A stretch of DNA of 64,000 nucleotides from the NCBI GenBank assembly GCA_036702975.1, contig DATNPX010000015.1, positions 62,001-126,000 of the forward strand. Reading direction: 5' to 3'. Below, one piece after another: positions 23,562-31,971 of this stretch. The position numbers and the translations under genes were made by a program. The notes under the pieces are model-generated. The model worked only from the letters and a program-made list of their open reading frames with translations, did no database searches and was not told the origin of the DNA. This DNA is from DATNPX01 sp036702975 (lineage in GTDB: Bacteria > Cyanobacteriota > Vampirovibrionia > Obscuribacterales > Obscuribacteraceae). Each line of letters opens with the position of its first letter. The stretch's first letter is position 1.

Positions 23562-24722
23562 TCAGATATCTTGCAGCTCCCTCACGCGGTCGATGCCGGA
23601 AAAGGTGTAAGTTCGCCAACCTCTCTTTGGAGAGAGCTCGTAACCACGCACTTTCAATAGCCCTCGCTGATCCACAAATATTTCAGAAAATGCAGCGACA
23701 GTTTCAGTGCTGTCATAATCAAAAGAAGCCGTCGATTCATTGTCGATAAGCTTTTTAATTCTGACCAATGTCAGTTCTTCCTCTGAAGAGCTGGGCCGCG
23801 GCGTCGCTGCGTGAAACTCAAAAGTGAGGTCGTCTGCGAGCTCGGGTTTGGTAACTCTTACATAGCCTATGACTCCGCTAATCTTGTCGAGAAATCGATT
23901 AGGCCTCATCCCAATCCAATCACAGTGCCCATCGAGTCCAAATTTTCGACAGTAGTAAAAATGCTGGCGTAAGTCACGCAGGATCTTTTTAGGCGGCGCC
24001 AGCTTCTTGTTAACAACGACACCAGTAACCCATTGGCGAGTATTCTGCCGGAGAATTCGGGTCTTCTTTTCGTTGCGCCGGAATCCCGCATCAACAATAA
24101 GCCGATCGAACTCCGGCAATAGCTTGACCAGTGCTTCGCCACCAGATATGGTGATATCATCGATATACCGCGTGTAGTTGAAATTTTCAGCGCCGACAGC
24201 CGTAAGGCAGCAGGTTTGCAGTGCTTCGTCTAACGAAAGCGCCGCCATATTGGCGAGGTGTGGGCTTGTTGGTGCACCTTGTGGCAGACATCCTGAATGC
24301 GTTGTCAGTTTCGAAAGAATTTCAGCCGCCTCTGCATCACAGGAATAGAACTCGGTAAAAACAGACTTCACTTTGTCGGCTGAGACCGAGTGAAAAAACT
24401 TTGACAAGTCCAGGCTAATCACAACATCGTGATTTACATGAGGACGAGCGTTTGACGCGATCGAGCGATTTTTCACGCCACCGTGCACATGCCCAGGCAT
24501 TCTAAAGGACGACAAGAACTCGTCCAGCAGCAGTCGCTGAAATCGCTTCAAACGCCCTTGTGAGGCGCATATTTGACGAGTACCACCGGATCGTGCCGGA
24601 CGCTCGAACGAATGATAGTACTTAGCCGCATTCTCTGATAAATCCGTCAAGAATTGGGGCAAAAGCCCCAACTCCCGGCAGATTTCGTTAAGGCTCAACT
24701 TTTGGCTGAGGTCCCTACTCAT
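23562..24722 (-). CDS. Retron-type reverse transcriptase with a WYL-like C-terminal domain
   Basis: A 386-residue protein. RT motifs in order are HVHGGVKNRSIASNARPH (the retron NAxxH), ISLDLSKFFHSV (motif A), CLPQGAPTSPHLAN (motif B), YTRYIDDITI (YxDD catalytic) and WVTGVVVNKKL (the retron VTG motif). The last 75 or so residues (LVRIKKLIDNESTASFDY, then LLKVRGYELSPKRGWRTYTF, then IDRVREL) resemble a WYL ligand-binding barrel. The ATG at 24722 follows the structured region 24753-24871; an in-frame TTG at 24764 would overlap it. Retrons are anti-phage systems with an effector; none is encoded next door, so the fused domain may serve as sensor or effector. Confidence 0.88.
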   Translation of the reverse strand: MSRDLSQKLSLNEICRELGLLPQFLTDLSENAAKYYHSFERPARSGGTRQICASQGRLKRFQRLLLDEFLSSFRMPGHVHGGVKNRSIASNARPHVNHDVVISLDLSKFFHSVSADKVKSVFTEFYSCDAEAAEILSKLTTHSGCLPQGAPTSPHLANMAALSLDEALQTCCLTAVGAENFNYTRYIDDITISGGEALVKLLPEFDRLIVDAGFRRNEKKTRILRQNTRQWVTGVVVNKKLAPPKKILRDLRQHFYYCRKFGLDGHCDWIGMRPNRFLDKISGVIGYVRVTKPELADDLTFEFHAATPRPSSSEEELTLVRIKKLIDNESTASFDYDSTETVAAFSEIFVDQRGLLKVRGYELSPKRGWRTYTFSGIDRVRELQDI

Positions 24723-24752
24723 CGCTCCGTGATTACGTGTGTGGTCAAGCCA

Positions 24753-24871
24753 TTGGACATTCAATTACGACAGGCGACTCGCCTGTCAGAATTCGTAATC
24801 GAGCAGATGATACTGCAAAACCTCCCGAAGCGAAACCGCTCTCGGGAACAATAAATCTGCGAGTGGTCCAA
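24753..24871 (-). ncRNA. Candidate retron msr-msd RNA
   Basis: The 119 bp upstream of the RT gene contain three hairpins on the minus strand: CCCGA..AGCG-GTTT-CGCT..TCGGG (24824-24846), GCAG-TATCAT-CTGC (24803-24816) and a long one (24764-24799) with GACAGGCGA/TCGCCTGTC and an outer ATTAC/GTAAT stem. TTGGAC (24866-24871) and GTCCAA (24753-24758) can pair across the ends like retron a1/a2. The place, size and order fit an msr-msd. The branching G cannot be assigned from sequence alone. Confidence 0.55.
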
Positions 24872-24876
24872 AAATC

Positions 24877-24950
24877 TGGGCCATCCTGGACTCGAACCAG
24901 GGACCTCACCCTTATCAGGGGTGCGCTCTAGCCACCTGAGCTAATAGCCC
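24877..24950 (-). tRNA. tRNA-Ile(GAT)
   Basis: A 74-nt cloverleaf: acceptor GGGCTAT/ATGGCCC, anticodon loop CTGATAA (GAT), T-arm CCTGG-TTCGAGT-CCAGG, discriminator A. No encoded CCA. It lies 5 bp upstream of the putative retron RNA, which might be processed from a shared transcript. Confidence 0.93.
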
Positions 24951-25006
24951 GCAGAGGAGACATCTTACCATTGTCGGCCCAAAAGAGAAGCCTAGTCGAC
25001 ATCTTA

Positions 25007-25030
25007 TGTTTATAAACGTGTTTATAAACG
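25007..25030. repeat. Tandem 12-bp repeat with palindromic core
   Basis: TGTTTATAAACG occurs twice back to back, and each copy contains the palindrome GTTTATAAAC. It lies between tRNA-Ala(CGC) and tRNA-Ile(GAT). It may be a dimeric repressor operator or part of a promoter for tRNA-Ile and the retron. Confidence 0.5.
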
Positions 25031-25072
25031 TCGCAAAGCAGCCGGCAGCGGCAAGAGACAAGTCCAAAAATT

Positions 25073-25145
25073 TGGAGATAAGGGGATTCGAACCCCTGGC
25101 CTCACGGGTGCGATCCGTGCGCTCTACCAACTGAGCTATATCCCC
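25073..25145 (-). tRNA. tRNA-Ala(CGC)
   Basis: A 73-nt cloverleaf: acceptor GGGGATA/TATCTCC with the G3:U70 pair, anticodon stem CACGG/CCGTG with loop ATCGCAC (anticodon CGC), T-arm and discriminator A. No encoded CCA. Confidence 0.92.
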
Positions 25146-25460
25146 GAATCTGGACCTTGAAGGTGCATTAGCCCATTTTCGCATCTTTGCCTGGCAAAGT
25201 GTCAATGGTCAGCGGTGCCGCTTGACAGACCTTTTTAGTCAGGTAAACCGGCGGCAAGCAAGTTGGCGCAGCTGATGTCGCGCCGCGATGTCCTTAGCAA
25301 GAAATTATCGAGATCGTCTTTTTAGCCAGACCACAGCATCATGGTCATCGGTATCAATGCCGGAACCTAAGCAGGCACTTACGAGTCTAAGCACCCATCG
25401 AAGAAACGACACAGAGTGGCAGCCGCGGGGACCCTCCCGCGGTGAGCCGGAGGTATGGAA

Positions 25461-25982
25461 ATGGACAGTTTAGATCGTTTATCGGAGTTTGAGCGGGAGC
25501 GCACCTGGACCGGTTTTCTCTCGTTTACCGGACGCGTTTTCCTGAGTGGAATCTTCTTGTGCAGCGCGTACATGCTCGCAACCGATTGGCAGGGTATGTA
25601 CACCGTGCTCGCTGAACATGGGCTTGCACAGCCGGCACCAGTTATTCTGAGCGCATCCCTGGCTTTCGAGCTGCTGGGTGGGCTGTCACTGTTGCTCGGT
25701 TTTGCTACAAGAGGCGGGGCAGCGCTGCTAATTCTTTATCTAGCAGCCGTAACACTCGTCCTGAACAATTTCTGGGCTTATCCCAGAGCAGAACAAGGCG
25801 TACAGGTGGTGATGTGCCTGAAAAACCTGGCAATTATGGGCGGTCTGTTCAACGTGATGGCGTTCGGGCCCGGACCATTCAGCCTAGATTACAAGCGTCA
25901 AATCGACCCGCACTTGAAGTTCATTCTGCCAAATGAGCCAGAACGGCCGGCTCTGGATGCCGAAGAGACGATGTCAGTATAG
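25461..25982 (+). CDS. DoxX-family membrane protein
   Basis: A 173-residue inner-membrane protein of the DoxX family: GRVFLSGIFLCSAY at helix 1, LAFELLGGLSLLLGFATRGGAALLILYLAAVTLVLNNFW for helices 2-3 and QVVMCLKNLAIMGGLFNVMAFGPG at helix 4. The ATG at 25461 has GGAGGT six bases upstream; the ATG at 25455 is too close to it. Family members are linked to redox or sulfur metabolism. It stands alone and ends at a good terminator (26060). Confidence 0.85.
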   Translation: MDSLDRLSEFERERTWTGFLSFTGRVFLSGIFLCSAYMLATDWQGMYTVLAEHGLAQPAPVILSASLAFELLGGLSLLLGFATRGGAALLILYLAAVTLVLNNFWAYPRAEQGVQVVMCLKNLAIMGGLFNVMAFGPGPFSLDYKRQIDPHLKFILPNEPERPALDAEETMSV

Positions 25983-26059
25983 ACCGGGGTTAAAACTCAA
26001 CTCAACAGTAAAATCAGGTAAACAGATTTTTCCAGCTGATTTTTTGAAGAAAGCAAAGT

Positions 26060-26088
26060 GGAGCGAGCCTCGGCCCGCTCCATTTTTT
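26060..26088 (+). terminator. Rho-independent terminator after the DoxX gene
   Basis: GGAGCG pairs with CGCTCC, followed by ATTTTTTCG. About 80 bp past the DoxX stop. Confidence 0.7.
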
Positions 26089-26213
26089 CGTATTAACGGC
26101 GGGAACAAAGGGCTCGTTTGCCCACTGCTGAGGGTTTGACCAGGTCGCCAGGGTGGTAAGATTCTGAAAGTCTATATCTAGATCATCTACCAATGGTGGA
26201 CAGGGGTTATCTC

Positions 26214-26552
26214 ATGGTGAAAAACTTTGCGGCGTCTTTATCTGTAGCGGTTTTAGCCTCGGCTCTGTCCTTGGCTGTGACCGACCAGGCAGCAATGGCA
26301 AAGGGCAAGAAGATAGCCTACCGAGGCAGCTCGCACAATTACTTCGTACCGCCGCCGCCTCCTTATGTTCCCTCCATCCAGCCTGAACTAGGCAGAATGT
26401 ATGGCGGAGCCGAGGTAGAAGCAGATTCAGATGTTCCGTCTGTACAGACTCCTGAAACACACTGGAGCAAGTACATCTATGTGCGTAACGGCTATGCCGT
26501 CCAGTCCAGCTCTGGCAGCAAGTACGTGACCAACTGGAACAACAAAGGCTAG
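26214..26552 (+). CDS. Small secreted proline-rich protein
   Basis: A 112-residue protein with a clear signal peptide (MVKNFAASLSVAVLASALSL, cleavage near AMA-KGKK). The mature part is about 85 residues with a proline stretch (VPPPPPYVPS) and Tyr/Ser-rich C-terminus (YIYVRNGYAVQSSSGSKYVTNW). The ATG at 26214 follows AGGGG. Function unknown; envelope or surface protein. Confidence 0.6.
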   Translation: MVKNFAASLSVAVLASALSLAVTDQAAMAKGKKIAYRGSSHNYFVPPPPPYVPSIQPELGRMYGGAEVEADSDVPSVQTPETHWSKYIYVRNGYAVQSSSGSKYVTNWNNKG

Positions 26553-26760
26553 ATTTTTCAGGTTGCACCGTGATTAATACCATGCACAGTCTGCTTTAAG
26601 CCGACTCGACCGATAGGCTAATAACGAGCCAGCTCACAGGAACTTGGCAACACCGTCGTTCAATTCTAAAAAGAGTACAAAAGCATATCGAGAACGCACC
26701 TTCCGGGGGCTAGAATTGCGTTCTTATGTTTAGGTTCACTCTTCACCGGAGGGCGGGTCA

Positions 26761-27861
26761 TTGTCTAAAGTTGGCGTACCGAAAGAGATTCTCGATAACG
26801 AATATAGAGTGGCTCTCACTCTTGCTGGTACCAGTGCACTCGTCCAGGACGGACACACTGTTTACATCGAAAAGAATGCTGGTGTCGGAAGCGGTATCAC
26901 AAATGAAGAATACGAACAAGCCGGCGCTAAGATTCTTCCTGATGCAGCCAGTGTTTTCGGCGAAGCTGACCTCATTTTGAAGGTCAAAGAGCCTAAAGCA
27001 AACGAAGTGCCAATGCTGCGTAAGAAGCAACTTCTTTTCACCTACTTGCACTTAGCTGCGCACCCTAAACTCGCTCTCGATCTAGCAAAAACAGGCGCTA
27101 CCTGTATCGCTTACGAAACTGTGCAAACTCCTAACGGCCAACTGCCATTGCTCACCCCAATGAGCGAAATCGCTGGACGTCTGGCCACACAGATTGGTGC
27201 TAACTATCTCGAGCGCCCGATGGGTGGACGTGGTGTGCTTCTCGGCGGAGTTCCCGGTGTTGAGCCAGGCGAAGTGATTATCATCGGCGGTGGCGTAGTT
27301 GGTACTAACGCTGCCAAGATCGCTCTCGGTCTCGGCGCGCGTGTCACAATATTCGATCTCTCGCTTGAGCGCCTGCGCTATCTCGACGACGTATTCAACG
27401 GTCAACTGCGTACAGTCTTCTCTGTTGGACACTACCTCGATAACTTGTTGCCGACTGCAGATCTAGTCGTCGGTGCCGTACTCATCCCCGGCAAACAAGC
27501 TCCTCGCATAGTGACAAGACAAATGGTGAGCAAGATGAAGAAGGGCTCCGTTATCGTTGATGTCAGCGTCGACCAGGGCGGTTGCATCGAGACCATCAAG
27601 TCCACAACGCACTCAGCTCCTATCTACGAAGTAGACGGTGTCGTACACTACGGCGTCGCCAATATACCTGGTGCTGTACCGTGGACCTCAACTCGCGCTC
27701 TCACCAACGCCACAATGCCTTACGTGCTCAAGCTAGCCAAGTTCGGCTACCAAGCCGTTCTGGACGATCCTTCCTTGAACAAAGGTGTCAACATTCACGA
27801 TGGTGAAATCGTTCACAGTGGCGTCGCTGAAGCAGTCAACGCAGTCGTTGCTACTGCATAG
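26761..27861 (+). CDS. ald: Alanine dehydrogenase
   Basis: A 366-residue full-length enzyme that reversibly converts L-alanine, water and NAD+ to pyruvate, ammonia and NADH in the cytosol. Diagnostic regions are VGVPKEILDNEYRVALT at the N-terminus, the substrate Lys in FTYLHLAAHP, the Rossmann glycine motif IIGGGVVGTNAAKIALGLGARVTIFDL, and the C-terminal DGVVHYGVANIPGAVPWTSTRALTNATMPY. The TTG start at 26761 has GGAGG upstream. It is monocistronic and ends at a terminator (27904). Confidence 0.96.
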   Translation: MSKVGVPKEILDNEYRVALTLAGTSALVQDGHTVYIEKNAGVGSGITNEEYEQAGAKILPDAASVFGEADLILKVKEPKANEVPMLRKKQLLFTYLHLAAHPKLALDLAKTGATCIAYETVQTPNGQLPLLTPMSEIAGRLATQIGANYLERPMGGRGVLLGGVPGVEPGEVIIIGGGVVGTNAAKIALGLGARVTIFDLSLERLRYLDDVFNGQLRTVFSVGHYLDNLLPTADLVVGAVLIPGKQAPRIVTRQMVSKMKKGSVIVDVSVDQGGCIETIKSTTHSAPIYEVDGVVHYGVANIPGAVPWTSTRALTNATMPYVLKLAKFGYQAVLDDPSLNKGVNIHDGEIVHSGVAEAVNAVVATA

Positions 27862-27903
27862 TGACTGAGCGAATCGCAAGTAAAGACCGATAACAATAGC
27901 TGA

Positions 27904-27938
27904 AAAGGGTGGAACTGTAAGGGTTTCACCCTTTCTTT
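27904..27938 (+). terminator. Rho-independent terminator after ald
   Basis: AAAGGGTG pairs perfectly with CACCCTTT across a 15-base loop, followed by CTTTG. About 40 bp past the ald stop. Confidence 0.75.
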
Positions 27939-28047
27939 GTACTATAGTTGGCAAGCCCGTCGCTGAAACTTTTTGCTGAGCAGTGCTGAAAACAAGTAGC
28001 TGACTGCGTTACTGGGCAATTCAGTTTGGGTAGGTTCCTTATAAACA

Positions 28048-28641
28048 ATGGCGAAAGGAAATCTGACGATGGCTGCGCACAAAGTAGTTCAATCGGGAAA
28101 GATCTGGTCAAATCGGACATCCCGCGAAGTTCTCTGGTCAATAATGAAATTGAAAGTGGACGTTGGTGTTCTTCACTTAGTGAGCACGAGCAAAGAAGTT
28201 GACGGCTCAATTGCCATTCTGAACGGAATGTATGTTCTTGGCGGAAAAACAGCCGATGGAGCTAGGGGATACGACGCCGTTAAACGACTGTTGAGACTGA
28301 CCGAAGCAACCTTCCAGTATCTTGACTATAGCAATCGCGATATCGGTGATCTAGAGCAAGACCTCAAGATCAGGGTGACGCAATTGATCAACATGCTGCC
28401 AAATCTTCCCGAACAAATGGACCAGATGCAAGGCACGAACACACTCAATAGAATCAGAGCGATGGACGTTGAGGAACTAGCAGCCATCAAAAAGGCAGCA
28501 GAAGCCGGTGTCGATCAAAACGTCGTGCAGCAAATTAGAGCTTTCGAAAGTCGCAGTATGCGCTGGCGAGCGCTCGCCATGTGGGGTACCTTCGTCGTCA
28601 TCTCCCTCGCTGCCGCCGCGATGTATTTCCTACGGCATTAG
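28048..28641 (+). CDS. PATAN/DUF4388-type protein with a C-terminal membrane anchor
   Basis: A 197-residue protein. Residues about 25-100 resemble the PATAN/DUF4388 scaffold domain (VLHLVSTSKEVDGSIAILNGMYVLGGKT, AVKRLLRLTEATFQYLDY). A helical linker and a single tail-anchor helix (ALAMWGTFVVISLAAAAMYFL) follow. Orientation would keep the domain in the cytosol. A second in-frame ATG at 28069 with AAAGGAAA is an equally good start. Related in domain content to the cNMP/PATAN protein at 22103. Confidence 0.6.
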   Translation: MAKGNLTMAAHKVVQSGKIWSNRTSREVLWSIMKLKVDVGVLHLVSTSKEVDGSIAILNGMYVLGGKTADGARGYDAVKRLLRLTEATFQYLDYSNRDIGDLEQDLKIRVTQLINMLPNLPEQMDQMQGTNTLNRIRAMDVEELAAIKKAAEAGVDQNVVQQIRAFESRSMRWRALAMWGTFVVISLAAAAMYFLRH

Positions 28642-28655
28642 TAGACTAGTAAACC

Positions 28656-28689
28656 AGTGAGCGAAGCAAACAAGTGAGCGAAGCAAACA
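28656..28689 (+). repeat. Perfect 17-bp tandem duplication after a stop codon
   Basis: Two adjacent identical copies of AGTGAGCGAAGCAAACA lie 15 bp after the stop of the gene at 28641. Probably a simple slippage duplication; no function claimed. Confidence 0.7.
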
Positions 28690-28692
28690 AAG

Positions 28693-30123
28693 TCACGCGC
28701 CCAACTGGCTTCGGAGTGCAGTCTCCAAATCTGGGTCTCTGAAGATATATCCTGAATCTACAAGTTTTTTCGGCAGTACTCTAGCACCGGAAAGAAGTGC
28801 TTCATCGGCAAACTCGCCAAATATTGCGCGCGCGGCAAATGCAGGCAGCGGCATAAATGCCGGTCGAAAAAGTACATGCGCGAGAGTTTCAGCAAATATC
28901 TTGTTTCGCACCGGGTTTGGTGCAACCAGATTGACTGGTCCGCTCACACTGTCGGTCACAATGCAGTGGAATATACCATTGGACAGATCATCAGGCGAGA
29001 TCCAGCTCAAATATTGATTACCAGAGCCGATTGGTCCACCGCCACCGGCTTGAAAGATAGGCAACATCGCACCCAGGGCACCGCCTCTGGGACTAAGGAC
29101 TACGCCAATCCGTAAATTGACAACGCGCACACCGGCTTGCTTGAGAGGCTCGGTTATCGATTCCCACTCTTCACAAAGATGTGCTAGAAATCCGCTTCCT
29201 ACCTGCTTTGTTTCATCAACGAGCTGCTCGTCCCTATTCCCATAGAAGCCAATTGCTGACGCGCCAAGAAAAGCAGACGGTCTATTTTTCATGTTCAAGA
29301 TGGTCTCAACGAGTAAGCGAGTGCTGCTCATGCGGCTCTCTCTAAGCCTCTCTTTCTTCGCTTCATCCCATCGCCCGCGCGCGAGGTTGTCGCCACTCAG
29401 GTGCACGACACAATCAATGTTTTCCAATACCGAGCTTTCCATAAAACCGGAAGAGGGCTCCCAGATTGCAACCGGTTCAGGATTAGGGAAAGTGCGCACT
29501 ACCTCTGAGTGGTCGCTTGTCGGTCGTTTCAATCGCACCACTTCGCAATTTTGAGTCCAGAGAAATGGCACCAGGTGGCGACCGACGAGCCCGGTAGAAC
29601 CCGTAACTAGAACCCTTTTGCGCGGTACACCATCAAGGCCAAACGGCAAATTGGAATATCTGCGAACACTCTCACAATCTTTGAGCATCAAACGGTGCCT
29701 GTAGCGGAAGAGGCGCCTCAGCTCATGTTGAATCATAGGCACACCAAACGCACGCGATACCATATGTAATGGCAGTTCATATGTGACTAGGTCTTTCAGA
29801 AAACTGCTGTTATCATCGATGGGCTCGCAGGCGTGTAGCTGCACCCACGACACGAATGGTCCGCTAACCTGGTAATCCTTGAATTGATGCCCGTCCTCAA
29901 AATCAGTGTGCTCAAGAGTCCACCTCAGTGCGACAGGACCTTGCTTGATCTCTAAGACGACCCGCGCCCCTTCTTCGATGCCGCCCGTGCGCTCCAACAC
30001 TTTCATGTCCACCCAGGGCGGACTTAAGCGCTCAAAAGCCCCGGGACGCTTGTGCCATGCGAAAAGATCTGCAGCGGACAGCGGCATCTGGCTTTGTTGA
30101 GAAAAATGTTCTTTATTGTTCAC
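28693..30123 (-). CDS. TIGR01777-type NAD-dependent epimerase fused to an SRPBCC domain
   Basis: A 476-residue protein. The N-terminal 150 or so residues are an SRPBCC/START-like cyclase domain (PLSAADLFAWHKRPGAFERL, VTYELPLH). From about residue 165 comes an extended SDR of the YfcH/SDR39U1 type: VLVTGSTGLVGRHLVPFL (NAD-binding), SASAIGFYG-type catalytic region (FLGASAIGFYGNRDE), LRIGVVLSPRGGALG and YLSWISPDDL. A DUF1731-like C-terminus completes it. The fusion is known from Cyanobacteria and Actinobacteria. The substrate is unknown. The GTG start is preceded by GAGGAAAG. Confidence 0.88.
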   Translation of the reverse strand: MNNKEHFSQQSQMPLSAADLFAWHKRPGAFERLSPPWVDMKVLERTGGIEEGARVVLEIKQGPVALRWTLEHTDFEDGHQFKDYQVSGPFVSWVQLHACEPIDDNSSFLKDLVTYELPLHMVSRAFGVPMIQHELRRLFRYRHRLMLKDCESVRRYSNLPFGLDGVPRKRVLVTGSTGLVGRHLVPFLWTQNCEVVRLKRPTSDHSEVVRTFPNPEPVAIWEPSSGFMESSVLENIDCVVHLSGDNLARGRWDEAKKERLRESRMSSTRLLVETILNMKNRPSAFLGASAIGFYGNRDEQLVDETKQVGSGFLAHLCEEWESITEPLKQAGVRVVNLRIGVVLSPRGGALGAMLPIFQAGGGGPIGSGNQYLSWISPDDLSNGIFHCIVTDSVSGPVNLVAPNPVRNKIFAETLAHVLFRPAFMPLPAFAARAIFGEFADEALLSGARVLPKKLVDSGYIFRDPDLETALRSQLGA

Positions 30124-30403
30124 AATAAAAACTTTCCTCGCTAAGCAGATTTTCTAGCACCTATTCCCAGGCGACCGGTCTAACGGGCCAGCTTACCAAT
30201 CCTAAAACGCCTGTCACGCCCGCAGCGGCACTCAAGTGAAAAATTTGGGCGTGAACGCTGAGTAATACTCCTTAACAATCCGTAATTCTCATGCGCCTGT
30301 CTTAAAAAAGCCACATGGTCAAAACAGACAAATCTCCTTCACAACCGCCTAAAATTACAACGTTGTCAGGCGAAGTAGAAATTTCTCTCCAAGCAAGCCG
30401 CGA

Positions 30404-31879
30404 ATGCTTTTCAATAGCTTGTCTTATCTGGTCTTTTTTCCGGCAGTTTTTCTGCTCTACTGGTGGGCGCCGCAAAAATTTCGGGTGCCACTGCTTATAG
30501 TGGCAAGCTATCTGTTCTACATGAGCTGGAAACCAATCTATGGTCTCTTGCTCTTTGGTTTGACCGCATTCAATTTCATAATCGGCCGCAAACTTTCAAA
30601 AGTCGTCGCTCGCAATTTGCCAACGCGCTCCCGCAATCTGCTTGTTTTAGGAGTAGCGGTGAATCTGCTCGTACTTGGCTACTTCAAATATGCTCTGTTT
30701 TCCTGCGACATCCTCGGCAAAATGACCGCGGTTTTCGGACTGAATTTGACACCGGCAGCGCTAAACATAGTATTACCGCTGGGAATCTCGTTTTTCGTTT
30801 TCGAGTTCATTCACTATCTGGCTGACGTGTACAAAGGCGGAGAGCCAATCAGGTCGTTTGCAAAGTTCAACCTGTTTGCGAGCTTCTTTCCGACGCAGAT
30901 TGCTGGTCCGATTAAACGTTACGAAGACTTCGCGCCGCAAATCGACCAACCGAAAAGGTTTGATTTGGCGACTTTCGATGAAGGCGTCGCATTGATTACT
31001 CACGGGTTGTTCAAAAAGGTAATTCTCGCAGACACTCTGTCTATAGTCAGTCAAACAGTTTTTCCACATCCTGAGTATCTGACAAACTTTGACTGCTGGC
31101 TCGGCGTTTATGCCTTCGCATTTCAAATCTATTATGATTTTTCAGGATATACCGATATAGCCAGGGGCTCGGCGCAGTTACTCGGATACAAGATTCCGAT
31201 CAACTTCAATGCACCATACATGGCTCAATCTGTCACTGATTTTTGGCATCGCTGGCACATATCACTTTCGACCTGGTTGCGAGACTATCTCTTCATACCG
31301 ATGGGAGGAAGCCGTGGTGGACTCACAGCCACTTGCCGGAATCTGCTGGTTACAATGATTTTGGGCGGTCTATGGCACGGCGCAGCCTGGCACTTTGTCA
31401 TCTGGGGAGCATATCAGGGCGTTTTATTGCTTGCACATCGCATATGGTGCCTGGTGGCAGCAAAATCAGAATCGCTCATGCAGATTCGCAGCTCGGTAAT
31501 TTACAAGATTATCGCTACAGTGTGCAGTTTTCATTTAGTTTGTCTCGGTTGGGTGCTATTCCGCTCCGAAGATATGCGTTTGGCAAATTTAGTCTTGCGT
31601 AAAGTGTTGTTTTTAGAAGCGCTCGATCGGCAGACATCATATTTCGCACTGAGCCTACCGACTTTGCATAGCCACATCATCTTTCAGTTCATAGTCCCTG
31701 TGCTTATTGCTATGCCGGTCTTGCACTATCTAATAAGCAAACCGAAGTGGACAGAGAATCTGCTGCCATCGATGAAGAGACAACCTATCTTCGGCGCTGT
31801 TTATCTTGCGGTATTAATCTGCCTTTTGCTCGTTTTCTCACCTGAGACAACACCGAAGTTCATTTACTTCCAATTCTAA
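30404..31879 (+). CDS. MBOAT-family O-acyltransferase (AlgI-like), copy 1
   Basis: A 491-residue integral membrane protein with about eleven helices. MBOAT hallmarks are LPLGISFFVFEFIHYLADVYKG, FPTQIAGPIKRYEDF, YYDFSGYTDIARGSAQLLGY, FWHRWHISLSTWLRDYLFIPMGG and the catalytic His region LGGLWHGAAWHF near residue 325. Such proteins pass acetyl groups across the membrane onto a polysaccharide or lipid. The next gene encodes an SGNH-like partner, as in alginate O-acetylation systems. A paralogue with about the same length lies at 57796. Confidence 0.93.
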   Translation: MLFNSLSYLVFFPAVFLLYWWAPQKFRVPLLIVASYLFYMSWKPIYGLLLFGLTAFNFIIGRKLSKVVARNLPTRSRNLLVLGVAVNLLVLGYFKYALFSCDILGKMTAVFGLNLTPAALNIVLPLGISFFVFEFIHYLADVYKGGEPIRSFAKFNLFASFFPTQIAGPIKRYEDFAPQIDQPKRFDLATFDEGVALITHGLFKKVILADTLSIVSQTVFPHPEYLTNFDCWLGVYAFAFQIYYDFSGYTDIARGSAQLLGYKIPINFNAPYMAQSVTDFWHRWHISLSTWLRDYLFIPMGGSRGGLTATCRNLLVTMILGGLWHGAAWHFVIWGAYQGVLLLAHRIWCLVAAKSESLMQIRSSVIYKIIATVCSFHLVCLGWVLFRSEDMRLANLVLRKVLFLEALDRQTSYFALSLPTLHSHIIFQFIVPVLIAMPVLHYLISKPKWTENLLPSMKRQPIFGAVYLAVLICLLLVFSPETTPKFIYFQF

Positions 31880-31971
31880 ACTCTATCCGTAATATAAAAG
31901 AATACGGCACCACCATCAATACCAGACTAATCAAAAAGACTAAAACCGCACCAACCAATTAAACAACATTC

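Noticed and set aside
23562..24764. Group II intron or diversity-generating retroelement reading of the RT
   Set aside because: No maturase/intron domain V or template/variable repeat pair was seen, and the NAxxH and VTG motifs are retron-specific.
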